Of a stretch of DNA of 64,000 nt, positions 55,582 to 64,000 are shown piece by piece. The notes under the pieces were generated by a model. The model saw nothing but the letters and a program-made list of their open reading frames with translations, did not search any database and had not been told where the DNA came from. The position numbers were made by a program, and so were the translations under genes. The DNA is taken from the NCBI RefSeq assembly GCF_016583985.1, contig NZ_NRSD01000015.1:1-64000 (forward strand). Direction: 5' to 3'. The stretch is from Thiocapsa imhoffii. Lineage in GTDB: Bacteria > Pseudomonadota > Gammaproteobacteria > Chromatiales > Chromatiaceae. Numbering within the stretch: position 1 is the first letter of the stretch; every line of letters starts with the position of its first letter.

Positions 55582-58500
55582 ATGAGCCAAGACGTCACAT
55601 CCCCCCCGCAGGAGCGTCAGGAACCCGCTTACGACGAGGACAGCCTCGGGATTGCCGGGCGAACTGCCCGTTTCTTCATTCGCTCGCCCCTCTCGCCGCT
55701 CTTCTACGTGGCGATGCTCCTGATGGGGCTGTTGGGTCTCATTCTGACGCCGCGTCAGGAAGACCCACAGATCTCGGTCCCCATGATCGACATCATGGTG
55801 CAGTACCCCGGAGCCTCGGCGCAGCAGGTCGCCAACATGGCGATGCAGCCGCTCGAGCGCATGATGAGTGAGATTCCGGGGGTCAAGCACGTCTATTCGG
55901 CATCCGAGCGTGGTCAGGGCATCGTGACCATCGAGTTCGAAGTCGGTGAGTCGATGGGGCCGTCGTTGGTCAAGGTCAACGACAAGATCGCGTCGAACAT
56001 GGACAAGATCCCGCCTGGCGTCATGTCACCGCTGGTGAAAAGTAAGGGGATCGATGATGTGCCGATCGTCACCCTGACCATCTGGTCAAAAGACCTCGAT
56101 GGCGATGGCATTCCGGATGTCGATGATGGTCAGTTGCGTCTGCTTGCCCAGGATGTGTTGCAAGCGGTGAAGCAGGTGAAGGATACCGGGAATGCCTTCA
56201 TCGTGGGTGGGCGACGCGAGGTGGTGACCGTCGATGTGTTGCCTGAGCGTCTGTCGGGGCATGGGGTCAGTCTCGATCAGGTCGCCCAGACCCTGATCAG
56301 TGCCAATGCCGAGCAGGTCGCGGGCGGGCTCGAGGCGAGCGGTGCGCGGTTCTCGGTCACGACCGGAGCCTTCCTGACCGGGGTCGAGGACATCAGCCGG
56401 CTCGTCGTCGGCACCTTCAACGACCGGCCGGTCTATATCCACGACATCGCACGGGTCGAACAGGGTCCGGAAGATGCGCGCGAGCTGGTTGCCTATTACA
56501 GCGGCCCCGCGGCGGAGGTGGAGGATCGCGCCGATGGGCGCCCCGCCGTGACCATCGCGATCGCGAAAAAGGAACTGACCAACGGGGTGACCGTTGCCAA
56601 TGCCATCATCGAGCGCGTGGAGGAACTGAAGGGGCACCGCATCCCGGCGAATGTCGAGGTCAGCATCACCCGCAACTATGGTGCCTCGGCGGATCAGAAG
56701 GTTTCGGAGTTGATCGGAAAACTGATCAAGGCCACCTTCTTCGTTGTCATCCTGGTGCTCCTCGCCTTCCGGGCGATCCGCCCCGCGATCGTGGTCATGC
56801 TCGTGATCCCGGTCGTGCTCTTCATGACCGTCTTCGTCGCCTGGGTGGCGAACTACACGATCGATCGAGTCAGCCTCTTCGCACTCATCTTCTCGATCGG
56901 AATTCTCGTCGATGATGCGATCGTGGTGGTCGAGAACATCTACCGACGCTGGCTCGAAGAGGGACGGACCGACGAGGACACCGCCATCGACGCCGTGCGG
57001 GAGGTCGGAAACCCCACCATCCTGGCGACCTTCACCGTGATCGCGGCGTTGCTGCCCATGGGTTTCGTCAGTGGCATGATGGGGCCTTACATGGCCCCGA
57101 TCCCGGTGCTCGGCTCGGTGGCGATGTTCATCTCGCTGTTCGCCGCCTTCGTCTTCACGCCTTATTTCGCGATCTCCAAATGGTTGCGTCCCTCCATGCG
57201 CTATCTGGAAGCGGCGGAGAAGCGTGAGCATAAGGAAGCGGAGAATCTTGAGAAGATCTATCGCCGGGTGCTGACGCCATTGATCGAGAACCGGCGCAAG
57301 CGTCTCGTCTTCAAGCTCGTCCTCTGGGGCACCTTCCTCTTCACCCTGTCCTTTTTCTACTTCCAGTGGGTCGCGGTGAAGATGCTCCCGCTGGACAACA
57401 AGCCCGAATTCTCGGTCGTCCTCGATATGCCGGAGGGCACGGCACTGCCGGTGACGGCCAATCTCGCGCACCGCATGGCGGACAAGCTCCGCGGTATCCC
57501 CGAGGTGACCGCGATCCAGCTCTACGCGGGGACGGCACGGCCATTCGATTTCAATGGCATGGTGCGGCACTACTATCTGCGCTCGGATCCGTGGCAGGGT
57601 GAAATCCAGGTTCAGTTGACCGACAAGAACGAACGCCAACGCACCAGTCACGAGATCGCGGTCGAGGCGCGTGATCTGCTCGGCACCCTCGTCGAGGGAA
57701 CCGGCGCGACCATCGCGGTCGTCGAGATGCCGCCGGGGCCGCCGGTGCTCCAGTCGGTCGTCGCCGAGGTGTATGGCCCCACGCCAGAACTGCGGCGCCA
57801 ATTCGCGCGTGATCTGACCGAGTTCTTCCGACAAGCCGAAAGTACCCGGGACGTCGACAATTATTTGCGCGGTGCCTTTGATTATTGGCGCTTCAATGTC
57901 GACACCGAGAAGGCGGTCAGGCGTGGGATCTCGGTGGATACCATCAATCGCAATCTGGCCATGGCCCTTGGCGGCTCGCCAATCGGCGACATCAAGCCGC
58001 AGACGGGTCGCCAGATCGGCCATGAGCCGGTGCAGATCATCCTCCAGGTTCCGCTCGCCGAACGGTCGCAGATCGAGCGTCTTGGGGACTTGCCGATCCT
58101 GTCCAGTCAAGGCATCACGGTGCCGCTGCGTGAACTTGGTGAATTCCAGTTGACGCCGGAAGAGGACATCATCTTCCACAAGGATCTGCGCCCGGTCGAA
58201 TACGTGGTCGCCGACGTCGGTGGGCGTCTCGCTGCCCCGGTCTATGCCATGTTCCAAATCGAGCGGCTCCTGCGCGAGCAGAACTACATCGCGCCGGATG
58301 GCACCAAGCCGCAGGGCGACGAGAACATGGACGATGCCATCTTCTGGGTCGGCGCACCGCCTGACAGCACGCGTCTCGCCTGGACCTGGGCCGGGGAGTG
58401 GACCGTGACCTATGAAACCTTCCGGGACATGGGCGCGGCCTTCGCCGTGGCGCTGGTGCTCATTTATATCCTGGTGGTCTGGGAGTTCGGGAATTTCCGC

Positions 58501-59511
58501 ATCCCGCTCGTGATCATGGCGCCGATTCCGCTGACCCTGCTGGGGATCATTCCCGCGCATGCCATCATGTTCAATCTTGGCTTGGGAGGTGAGTTCACGG
58601 CGACCTCCATGATTGGCTGGATCGCTCTCGCGGGGATCATCGTGCGCAACTCCATCCTGTTGGTCGATTTTGCGATCCACGAGATTCAAAAGGGTGTCCC
58701 CGTCGCCGAGGCCATGATTCGCTCCTGCAAGATCAGAACGCGGCCGATCGTGATCACCGCGCTGGCCTTGGTGGCTGGGTCGAGCGTGATCATTACCGAT
58801 CCGATCTTCCAGGGGATGGCGATCTCGCTCTTGTCCGGGGTGCTGGTGTCGACCGTGCTGACCCTGATCGTGATCCCCTTGGGTTGCGTGGCCGCGGGCG
58901 ATGATATGTGCCGCGTGGCGGTGGCCGCGGCCCCATCCGGGACAAGCCTGCCCTGTCAGCTCGAGGCCGATACGAAGCCCACGACACCGCGTCGTCCCGC
59001 CGGGGGGGTGAGTGGTTTCTTCGGCAAGCTGGTTGAGTTCTTCATCCTCGCGCTCTATGCGCTGCGCGGGATTGGTCTGCTGCTGTTCGAGGCGATCAAG
59101 TCGGTCTTCAAATCGAAATCGAAGCCGGAACCGAAGCGCCCGTCGACTCCCATCGCGTCCTCGCCGGAGACGGCCGCCACGCGCGGGTCTTCAGCAGCCT
59201 CCGCCGCCGGTACGAATCCAAGCCCGGCGGTAGCGCGCGACGCGGTGGTGAGCACCCCGTCGACCACGGTTGTTGCACCACCCGCGGCGGACGAGGCGGA
59301 TGCGCCCAAGACGCCGGCCACGCCCAGGAAGGCGGCGACCAAAAAGACCACGACGCGGAAGACGGCGACCAAGAAGACGGCGACCAAGAAAGCCGCTCCG
59401 AAGTCCGGGTCATCCGCCGCGGACAAGTCGTCACAGTCGGTGCAGAAGAAGGCCCCGCGACGTGGCATTCGTTTGAAGATCGATGACGAGGGCGAGTCAA
59501 CCGATCGGTAG
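55582..59511 (+). CDS. RND efflux permease with calcium-loop insert and basic C-terminal tail
   Basis: 1309 residues versus about 1020-1050 for the family. The 12-helix RND core is complete: the periplasmic porter loops, TM4 acidic pair in SIGILVDDAIVVVENIYR, and the TM10 region GIIVRNSILLVDF. Two departures. Residues 171-182 (DLDGDGIPDVDD) form a thrombospondin-3/dockerin-like calcium loop inserted in the first porter subdomain. After the core, an extra hydrophobic segment (about 1150-1176) is followed by a 133-residue tail rich in Lys, Ala, Thr and Pro; residues about 1247-1274 repeat K-T-A-T-K-K like histone H1. The proton-coupled drug/lipid/metal substrate is unknown. It follows the adaptor by 100 bases. 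Confidence 0.93.
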   Translation: MSQDVTSPPQERQEPAYDEDSLGIAGRTARFFIRSPLSPLFYVAMLLMGLLGLILTPRQEDPQISVPMIDIMVQYPGASAQQVANMAMQPLERMMSEIPGVKHVYSASERGQGIVTIEFEVGESMGPSLVKVNDKIASNMDKIPPGVMSPLVKSKGIDDVPIVTLTIWSKDLDGDGIPDVDDGQLRLLAQDVLQAVKQVKDTGNAFIVGGRREVVTVDVLPERLSGHGVSLDQVAQTLISANAEQVAGGLEASGARFSVTTGAFLTGVEDISRLVVGTFNDRPVYIHDIARVEQGPEDARELVAYYSGPAAEVEDRADGRPAVTIAIAKKELTNGVTVANAIIERVEELKGHRIPANVEVSITRNYGASADQKVSELIGKLIKATFFVVILVLLAFRAIRPAIVVMLVIPVVLFMTVFVAWVANYTIDRVSLFALIFSIGILVDDAIVVVENIYRRWLEEGRTDEDTAIDAVREVGNPTILATFTVIAALLPMGFVSGMMGPYMAPIPVLGSVAMFISLFAAFVFTPYFAISKWLRPSMRYLEAAEKREHKEAENLEKIYRRVLTPLIENRRKRLVFKLVLWGTFLFTLSFFYFQWVAVKMLPLDNKPEFSVVLDMPEGTALPVTANLAHRMADKLRGIPEVTAIQLYAGTARPFDFNGMVRHYYLRSDPWQGEIQVQLTDKNERQRTSHEIAVEARDLLGTLVEGTGATIAVVEMPPGPPVLQSVVAEVYGPTPELRRQFARDLTEFFRQAESTRDVDNYLRGAFDYWRFNVDTEKAVRRGISVDTINRNLAMALGGSPIGDIKPQTGRQIGHEPVQIILQVPLAERSQIERLGDLPILSSQGITVPLRELGEFQLTPEEDIIFHKDLRPVEYVVADVGGRLAAPVYAMFQIERLLREQNYIAPDGTKPQGDENMDDAIFWVGAPPDSTRLAWTWAGEWTVTYETFRDMGAAFAVALVLIYILVVWEFGNFRIPLVIMAPIPLTLLGIIPAHAIMFNLGLGGEFTATSMIGWIALAGIIVRNSILLVDFAIHEIQKGVPVAEAMIRSCKIRTRPIVITALALVAGSSVIITDPIFQGMAISLLSGVLVSTVLTLIVIPLGCVAAGDDMCRVAVAAAPSGTSLPCQLEADTKPTTPRRPAGGVSGFFGKLVEFFILALYALRGIGLLLFEAIKSVFKSKSKPEPKRPSTPIASSPETAATRGSSAASAAGTNPSPAVARDAVVSTPSTTVVAPPAADEADAPKTPATPRKAATKKTTTRKTATKKTATKKAAPKSGSSAADKSSQSVQKKAPRRGIRLKIDDEGESTDR

Positions 59512-59614
59512 ATCACTCACCGATCGGTGATAAGCGGCGCGCCACGGGGAACGCACGGCCGATCAACAGCAGTCAGGATGGAATGCCGTGCGACCGAGGA
59601 GACGCCTATTGGAT

Positions 59615-60217
59615 ATGGCCCCGCGATGGGTTCTGGTCATGACCTGGATCGTGATCAGTGCGTCGGTGAGCGCCCAATCCGCCTGGGACCGGTCATCCAC
59701 TCCCGATTGGGGTGGTGATGCAGGTGAGTCCGGCCGTGGCGCGACGGCTTCGCGACCATCGTGGCAGGAGGCGAGCCCGGCGCCCTGGGGGGCTCCTTCC
59801 CGGCGGCAGTGGTCAGGCGAGGATCCGAGTGGATGGCAGGCTCCGACCTGGCCGCCCGGTGATCTCCGTTGGGAGCAACCGGCGCCCGCTCGTGTCGAGT
59901 CGTCGCCACAGTGGGAACGGGAGTCAATTCAATACCGCTTCCGCGGCGATCCAATGCCTGGCGCGGGTCCGGCCAGGGAGTTTGACGCCCAGAGCGGCTA
60001 CCGGTTTCGACCCTTGTCTCCGGCTGAGTCGAGTCGCGGTGTGGACACACCCGGTTGGAGGCCGCTGGAGCCGAGCATGTCCCAGTCGTCTCGCGAGGAT
60101 CCCAGCAACTGGCGGGATCCCGCGAGCGGATGGCGAGGCGGATCCTCGGGGGGCTTGATGGATGCCCTGAGCCCCCCGCCGCCGAGTCTGGGTTACGAGG
60201 GGGTTCCTTGGCCCTAG
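59615..60217 (+). CDS. Exported Pro/Trp-rich protein with YRFRP motifs (paralogue of the 7749 gene)
   Basis: 200 residues; no known family. An N-terminal signal peptide (WVLVMTWIVISASVSAQS) then a Trp/Pro/Ser-rich, probably disordered region. Motifs QYRFRGDPMPG and YRFRPLSPAESSRG match those of the protein at 7749-8516. The ATG at 59615 begins MAPRWVLV with AGGAGA about 12 bases upstream; a GTG at 59588 would add nine Arg-rich residues. It lies downstream of the RND permease and may be expressed with it. The composition suggests a cell-envelope or surface role; function unknown. Confidence 0.6.
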   Translation: MAPRWVLVMTWIVISASVSAQSAWDRSSTPDWGGDAGESGRGATASRPSWQEASPAPWGAPSRRQWSGEDPSGWQAPTWPPGDLRWEQPAPARVESSPQWERESIQYRFRGDPMPGAGPAREFDAQSGYRFRPLSPAESSRGVDTPGWRPLEPSMSQSSREDPSNWRDPASGWRGGSSGGLMDALSPPPPSLGYEGVPWP

Positions 60218-60444
60218 AGAGGCGCGGTGAGCAGGGCCTGGCACCGGGGGTAGCCCGCTTGTGGAGGGCGCCGAATTGCCCCAATCTGTATCCGTGAACC
60301 GATGATTCGACGCGCAATGGACACCGCGCCTATTGATGCGACCCATTGAATTGAAATGGGTTTCGCTGTGGGGTCGGGGGTGTGACAGCACGGCCACCCT
60401 GCGTACGAGAAAGAAGATTGACCACCGAACGACGCGAGGACAAG

Positions 60445-61215
60445 ATGAAGATGACAAAACAACAGCCCATGATCATGTGTTTCGCGCTTGCGTCCCTCTT
60501 CGTGGGAAACGTTCAAGCCGACCTGTCTGGAGTGCAGTTTTCCGCCGACATGATCAGCAGTGGTCCGGACGGTCAGACGACCGCTGGCAAGATGTTCGTC
60601 GGTGAGGGGCGGATGCGGATGGAGATGACCCAGCAGGGTCAAAACGTCATTCGCATCAGCGACCAGAACCGTGGTGTTGAGTGGATCCTCTTCCCTGAAC
60701 AACAGTCGTATCTCGAACAGGTCGCGCCACCCGGCTCCGAGGGCCTGGCCCCGGCGCCATCGGCTGAAACCAATCCTTGTGCCAATCTACCCGGCCTCAC
60801 CTGCACGCGCGCTGGGGAGGAGGATGTCGCGGGTCGCCCGGCGGTGAAATGGGAGATGGTCATGACCCATGAAGGTCAGACGATGCAGGGGGCGCAATGG
60901 ATCGACCGCGAACGGGGATTACCGCTGCGGCACGAGATGCCCAATGGCGAAACGATGGAGTTGTCCCTGATTGGCACCGAGACGGTCGAGGGTCGTCAGG
61001 TGGAGAAATGGGAGATGATCACAAGCGTGCCCGACCAGGCACCGAGCCGGACCTTCCAGTGGTATGACCCGCAACTGAAGCTTTCGGTACGCGAGGAATT
61101 TCCGGGCGGCTATGTGCGCGAGTTGACCAGCATCCGAATTGCCGAGCAACCCGATCATCTCTTCACTCTGCCGGCTGGCTATCAGCGCATGGAGATGCCG
61201 CAGCCGACGAACTGA
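60445..61215 (+). CDS. Exported DUF4412-like (LolA/LolB-fold) protein
   Basis: 256 residues with a signal peptide (MIMCFALASLFVGNVQA-DL). The mature protein is a repeated antiparallel beta sheet with the alternating pattern seen in DUF4412/LolA-type lipoprotein-handling folds: GVQFSADMISSG, GKMFVGEGRMRMEM, NRGVEWILFPEQQSYLE and ELTSIRIAEQPDHLFTLPAGYQ. A single Cys pair (NPCANLPGLTC) could form a disulfide. Ligand or partner unknown. AGGA is about six bases before the ATG at 60445. A GC-rich stem-loop follows the stop. Confidence 0.65.
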   Translation: MKMTKQQPMIMCFALASLFVGNVQADLSGVQFSADMISSGPDGQTTAGKMFVGEGRMRMEMTQQGQNVIRISDQNRGVEWILFPEQQSYLEQVAPPGSEGLAPAPSAETNPCANLPGLTCTRAGEEDVAGRPAVKWEMVMTHEGQTMQGAQWIDRERGLPLRHEMPNGETMELSLIGTETVEGRQVEKWEMITSVPDQAPSRTFQWYDPQLKLSVREEFPGGYVRELTSIRIAEQPDHLFTLPAGYQRMEMPQPTN

Positions 61216-61229
61216 GACCTGACTTGAGA

Positions 61230-61253
61230 CCGCGGTCGTGCCCCTGACCGCGG
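61230..61253 (+). other. Stem-loop after the DUF4412-like gene
   Basis: A perfect 8-base stem, CCGCGGTC and GACCGCGG, around GTGCCCCT, 15 bases after the stop codon. There is no T-run, so it may be an mRNA-stabilising structure or a weak terminator. Confidence 0.45.
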
Positions 61254-61330
61254 CTTCGATCCGAGCCCATCCGTGGCGTCAGGCCCCGGCAGGACGGGGT
61301 CCTGCGACAGAGTTGATTTGGAACCAAGCC

Positions 61331-61963
61331 ATGATCACGATCATCGGGAGCCTGAAAGGTGGCTCGGGGAAGAGCACCCTAACCTTCAATCTCGGCGTTT
61401 GGCTCTCGATGGCCGGTGTCAAGGTTCAACTCATTGATGCCGACCCACAGGCCACGCTAAGCGACGTGATCGACGTTCGCCGCGAGGAGGGATTCGACCC
61501 GACGTTGAGCGTCCTCGACAAGCAGGGCCTGAGTCTTGAACAACTCCATGCGGCTGATGAGACGATCGTCGATGTTGGGACCTCGGACATGGATAGTCTG
61601 CGCACCGCGCTTGCGCGTTGTGATCGAGTGGTGGTCCCCGTTCCCCCCTCGCAGGCCGATATCTGGTCGACGCAGCGGTTCATTCAACTGATCTCAGCGG
61701 TCGAACGCGCCGCTCCGCCCGAGATTCTGGGATTCATCAATCGGGGTGATACCCATCATGCCGTGCGCGAGACCAACGAGGCCGCCGCGGCACTGGTCTC
61801 GCTGCCGGGAATTCGCTTCATCAAACCGCGACTGTCCCAGCGAACGGTCTTTCGGCGGTCGTTCAGTGAGGGCCTGGCGGTGTTCGAACTCGAATCGCGC
61901 GGCAAGGCAGCGCGTGAGTTCCTGAGCCTGGCGGCATCCCTCTATCCCCATATGGTGAGCTAG
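61331..61963 (+). CDS. Orphan ParA/MinD-family ATPase
   Basis: 210 residues, short for ParA. Deviant Walker A KGGSGKST with the signature Lys (residues 9-16 approx.), and DADPQATLSD as switch region. It lacks an N-terminal helix-turn-helix and there is no ParB gene next to it, so it is an orphan ParA rather than the chromosome partition system. Orphan ParAs position cargo such as chemoreceptor clusters, carboxysomes or storage granules. The next plus-strand gene encodes a Met-rich membrane coiled-coil protein, a possible partner. The start at 61331 gives the family N-terminus MITIIGSLKGG; the frame is open upstream to 61238. Confidence 0.88.
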   Translation: MITIIGSLKGGSGKSTLTFNLGVWLSMAGVKVQLIDADPQATLSDVIDVRREEGFDPTLSVLDKQGLSLEQLHAADETIVDVGTSDMDSLRTALARCDRVVVPVPPSQADIWSTQRFIQLISAVERAAPPEILGFINRGDTHHAVRETNEAAAALVSLPGIRFIKPRLSQRTVFRRSFSEGLAVFELESRGKAAREFLSLAASLYPHMVS

Positions 61964-62298
61964 CACGGCTGGCGGACGCCGGCGGCACTCTCGAGTGCCT
62001 CTGGAATCGGGACGTGGCCGAACCGCTGTCGGAACCCAGTGTGCGTGTGCGGGTCCGATTCCCTAGGGGTGCGCCGATACCGGGACCTCAGCTTGAGCAA
62101 TTTGAGCTTTCTGTTAAGATCTCAGATGCTTAGTCGGTTGCCTAGACCCTGGGTCCGATCCGCCACGCGGGTTGGACCAAACTGGCGATCGTCATGGCTT
62201 GAGGATTGATCAAGGGTGAGGGAGGGTCAAAGAGCATCCCTCTCCGCCGAGACAGAGATCGAGCGAGCCACCACATCGAACACGAGCCGGCCCGAGCC
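61964..62298. other. Intergenic region with promoter before the coiled-coil gene
   Basis: 335 bases without a gene. Besides the promoter at 62093 it contains a GGTCC / GGACC inverted pair around 62150-62180 and nothing else recognisable. Confidence 0.5.
62093..62120 (+). promoter_or_regulatory. Sigma-70-type promoter candidate for the coiled-coil gene
   Basis: TTGAGC at 62093-62098 and TAAGAT at 62115-62120, spacer 16 bases. It lies about 180 bases upstream of the ATG at 62299 and separates this gene from parA transcriptionally. Confidence 0.5.
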
Positions 62299-62844
62299 AT
62301 GTCGCAACACGAGAACTCCGCAAGCACGTCCTCAACCTCCGGGCCGGAGCAGCCGCCACAGGCGGAAACCGAAGTGCTCGCGGCAGGGGTGACGGAGACG
62401 CAACTCCATGCCTTTGCCATTGAACGCCTGTCCCAGGCATTCGAGACCAGTGCCAAACGCTGGGAATTGATCGTCTATCCGTCGCTCTTTGCGTTCATCA
62501 TCCTGGCCGCCTACGGTTTTTATCTGGTGTTCAGCCTCGCGAAGGACGTCCACTATCTCGCCATCAGCGTCGACACCAACATGACGGTGCTGGCGAGCAA
62601 CATGCAGTCCATCTCCGACAACATGAGTCAGATGAGTTCGAATGTGCGCACCATGGCGGTGAGCGTCGACTCGATGGCGCGCGATGTGAACACACTCGAA
62701 CCCATGCTGACGAGCATTCAAACGATGGATCGTTCCATGCAGAATATGACGCATTCGACCTCCTCGATGCGCAATGACATGGCGGTCATGAATCAAAGCA
62801 TCAGTCGTCCCATGCAATTCATGAATTGGTTCATGCCGTGGTGA
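62299..62844 (+). CDS. Membrane-anchored Met-rich coiled-coil protein
   Basis: 181 residues of no recognised family. Cytosolic start of about 60 residues, one helix (ELIVYPSLFAFIILAAYGFYLVF) and then about 95 residues with heptad periodicity and very many Met, Ser, Asn and Asp residues (for example NMQSISDNMSQMSSNVRTMA, TMDRSMQNMTHSTSSMRNDM). This predicts a long extracytoplasmic coiled coil. The C-terminus ends in aromatic residues (MNWFMPW). It lies between the orphan parA and a 5'-nucleotidase gene. Confidence 0.7.
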   Translation: MSQHENSASTSSTSGPEQPPQAETEVLAAGVTETQLHAFAIERLSQAFETSAKRWELIVYPSLFAFIILAAYGFYLVFSLAKDVHYLAISVDTNMTVLASNMQSISDNMSQMSSNVRTMAVSVDSMARDVNTLEPMLTSIQTMDRSMQNMTHSTSSMRNDMAVMNQSISRPMQFMNWFMPW

Positions 62845-62884
62845 GGGGCGTCCGTGCCTCGATGGACCGACCGTTTTGCACGGC

Positions 62885-63865
62885 ATGATGCCGAAGCTGG
62901 ACGACACCACAGCTGAACCGGTTAAGCTGATCGTCGCCATCTCCTCACGGGCGCTGTTCGATCTCAGTGACTCGCATCGGGTGTTCGAGACCGAGGGGGT
63001 GGATGCCTATCGGGCCTATCAGGTCGCCCACGAGAACGACATTCTCGCCCCTGGGGTTGCATTCACCCTGGCTAGGAAGCTCCTGAATCTCAGTGCGCGG
63101 CTCGGTGATCGCGGGCGTGTCGAGGTCATCCTCATCTCGCGAAACAGCTCCGATACGGGTCTGCGCATCCTGACTTCGGCGCATCATCATGGTTTAACGA
63201 TCACGCGCGCGGCCTTTACGGGCGGGGCAAGCCCCTATCGGTATGTCGCCGCGTTTGGCGCCGATCTCTTCTTGTCCGCGGACCCGCGAGATGTCCGCTC
63301 GGCCTTGCGTGCGGGCTGCGCGGCCGCGACGGTTCGATCCGCGACCATCCCGCCGGAGTCGAGCGCCGATGAGCAGAGTCATGACCAGGTTCGCATCGCC
63401 TTCGACGGAGATGCCGTCCTGTTCTCGGACGACGCGGAGCAACTCTTCCGTCGCGAGGGTCTAGATGCCTTCAATGAACGGGAGCTCGCCGCCGCGCATG
63501 ATCCGCTGCCGGGTGGGCCGTTCAAGGGGTTATTGGTGGCGATCCACCAAATCCAGTCACTCTTCTCTCCCGCTGATGCCCCGTTGCGTACCGCATTGGT
63601 GACCTCGCGCGGCGCCCCCTCGCATGAGCGGGTGATTCGCACCCTGCGTGCCTGGGATATCCGGATCGATGAGGCACTCTTTCTCGGCGGTCTCGGTAAG
63701 GGACGGTTCCTGGCCGCGTTCGATGCGGATATCTTTTTTGATGATCAGCGCGCGCATTGCGACGTCGCCAGTCAACATGTCGCGACCGGACATGTCCCGC
63801 ACGGCATTGCGAATGCCGAGGAATGGGATCCCGCGGACAGCCAAACAGGTGACCGGGACCACTAA
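62885..63865 (+). CDS. Cytosolic 5'-nucleotidase family protein (PF06189)
   Basis: 326 residues from ATG 62885. Matches the NT5C1-like nucleotidase family: KLIVAISSRALFDL near the start (first Asp-motif), AHENDILAPGVAFTLARKLL, VILISRNSSDTGLRI, then IAFDGDAVLFSDDAEQLF (DxDxV/T phosphatase-type core) and the late FLGGLGKGRFLAAFDADIFFDDQ. It dephosphorylates nucleoside monophosphates. The TTG at 62876 is possible but less likely. It ends against the convergent EAL-domain gene; the two stop codons overlap. Confidence 0.87.
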   Translation: MMPKLDDTTAEPVKLIVAISSRALFDLSDSHRVFETEGVDAYRAYQVAHENDILAPGVAFTLARKLLNLSARLGDRGRVEVILISRNSSDTGLRILTSAHHHGLTITRAAFTGGASPYRYVAAFGADLFLSADPRDVRSALRAGCAAATVRSATIPPESSADEQSHDQVRIAFDGDAVLFSDDAEQLFRREGLDAFNERELAAAHDPLPGGPFKGLLVAIHQIQSLFSPADAPLRTALVTSRGAPSHERVIRTLRAWDIRIDEALFLGGLGKGRFLAAFDADIFFDDQRAHCDVASQHVATGHVPHGIANAEEWDPADSQTGDRDH

Positions 63866-64000
63866 GCCTGGAGTTCGAGGGTCGGCACCGGTCGTTGCAG
63901 AAAATTGCCCTGGACATAGTCCACCCCGGCGGTCCAAAGCACCGTCAACGCCTCGGCATCCTCGACGCCCGTCGCGATACTTTTCAGGTTGAACTCGCGC
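63862..64000 (-). CDS. EAL-domain cyclic-di-GMP phosphodiesterase, C-terminal end (partial)
   Basis: Only the last 45 residues lie in the window; the gene runs off the right edge. The visible part (REFNLKSIATGVEDAEALTV, then AGVDYVQGNFLQRP) is the end of an EAL domain, including the conserved GVED and DYVQGxFLQRP motifs. Whether a GGDEF or sensor domain precedes it cannot be seen. The stop codon overlaps that of the convergent nucleotidase gene. Confidence 0.85.
   Translation of the reverse strand, partial: REFNLKSIATGVEDAEALTVLWTAGVDYVQGNFLQRPVPTLELQA

Noticed and set aside
56086..58689. An 867-codon minus-strand frame across the RND permease
   Set aside because: Antisense to a fully conserved permease core; the translation is rich in His, Asp and Arg with no domain pattern.

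Overview
The window looks like chromosomal DNA of a GC-rich gammaproteobacterial sulfur oxidiser, most likely a purple sulfur bacterium of the Chromatiaceae. The best evidence is the fccAB pair (47139-49070). Its flavoprotein keeps the Tat leader, the FAD-linking cysteine and the redox disulfide of Allochromatium flavocytochrome c at exactly corresponding positions. No photosynthesis, rRNA, tRNA, CRISPR or transposase genes are visible, so the phototrophic assignment is inference.

Layout. Bases 1-5350 are a visibly more AT-rich, gene-sparse accessory stretch. It holds a PmtA-like methyltransferase, a Uma2 nuclease-fold protein, a small Rieske protein, a periplasmic rhodanese and a PEP-CTERM protein with a convincing sigma-54 promoter, and it carries all the REP-like palindromes seen and a tandem repeat. 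Bases 5350-16720 hold a glycogen debranching enzyme, a W/P-rich envelope protein, an AI-2E-family permease, a STAS protein, a doubled DUF1538 membrane protein, an outer-membrane barrel, a MenC/NSAR enzyme and PhoX. Bases 17100-22440 are a two-gene signalling block: a REC-PAS-GGDEF cyclase and a 1292-residue hybrid histidine kinase. Bases 22467-26296 encode olsB, olsA/plsC, an Agt-like glycosyltransferase and PlcP, the enzyme set for replacing phospholipids by glycolipids and ornithine lipids under phosphate limitation. Candidate Pho boxes lie upstream of olsB, plcP and phoX.

Bases 26490-35800 carry a short SNF2 helicase, a DUF389 membrane protein, oxyR, clpB with a sigma-32 promoter and a PDC-type sensor protein. 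Bases 35849-44595 are one tightly coupled ten-gene Mrp/Mbh-type cation/proton antiporter operon. Its order follows the MbhA-H module, but it ends with four antiporter-like subunits, and the last two lack the conserved TM5 glutamate. After DUF502 and DUF2333 genes and a terminator comes a minus-strand block napC-like, ankyrin, fccA, fccB for sulfide oxidation, then nadA and a dynamin-like GTPase.

Bases 54330-59511 encode an RND adaptor and permease. The permease has an inserted calcium-loop-like motif and a histone-H1-like basic tail. The window ends with a second W/P-rich protein, a DUF4412-like protein, an orphan ParA, a Met-rich coiled-coil membrane protein, a 5'-nucleotidase and the end of an EAL-domain protein.

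The most promising less-described items are the expanded antiporter operon with degenerate proton channels, the lipid-remodelling/phoX phosphate theme, the quinone-cytochrome-like NapC and ankyrin genes upstream of fccAB, and the modified RND permease.
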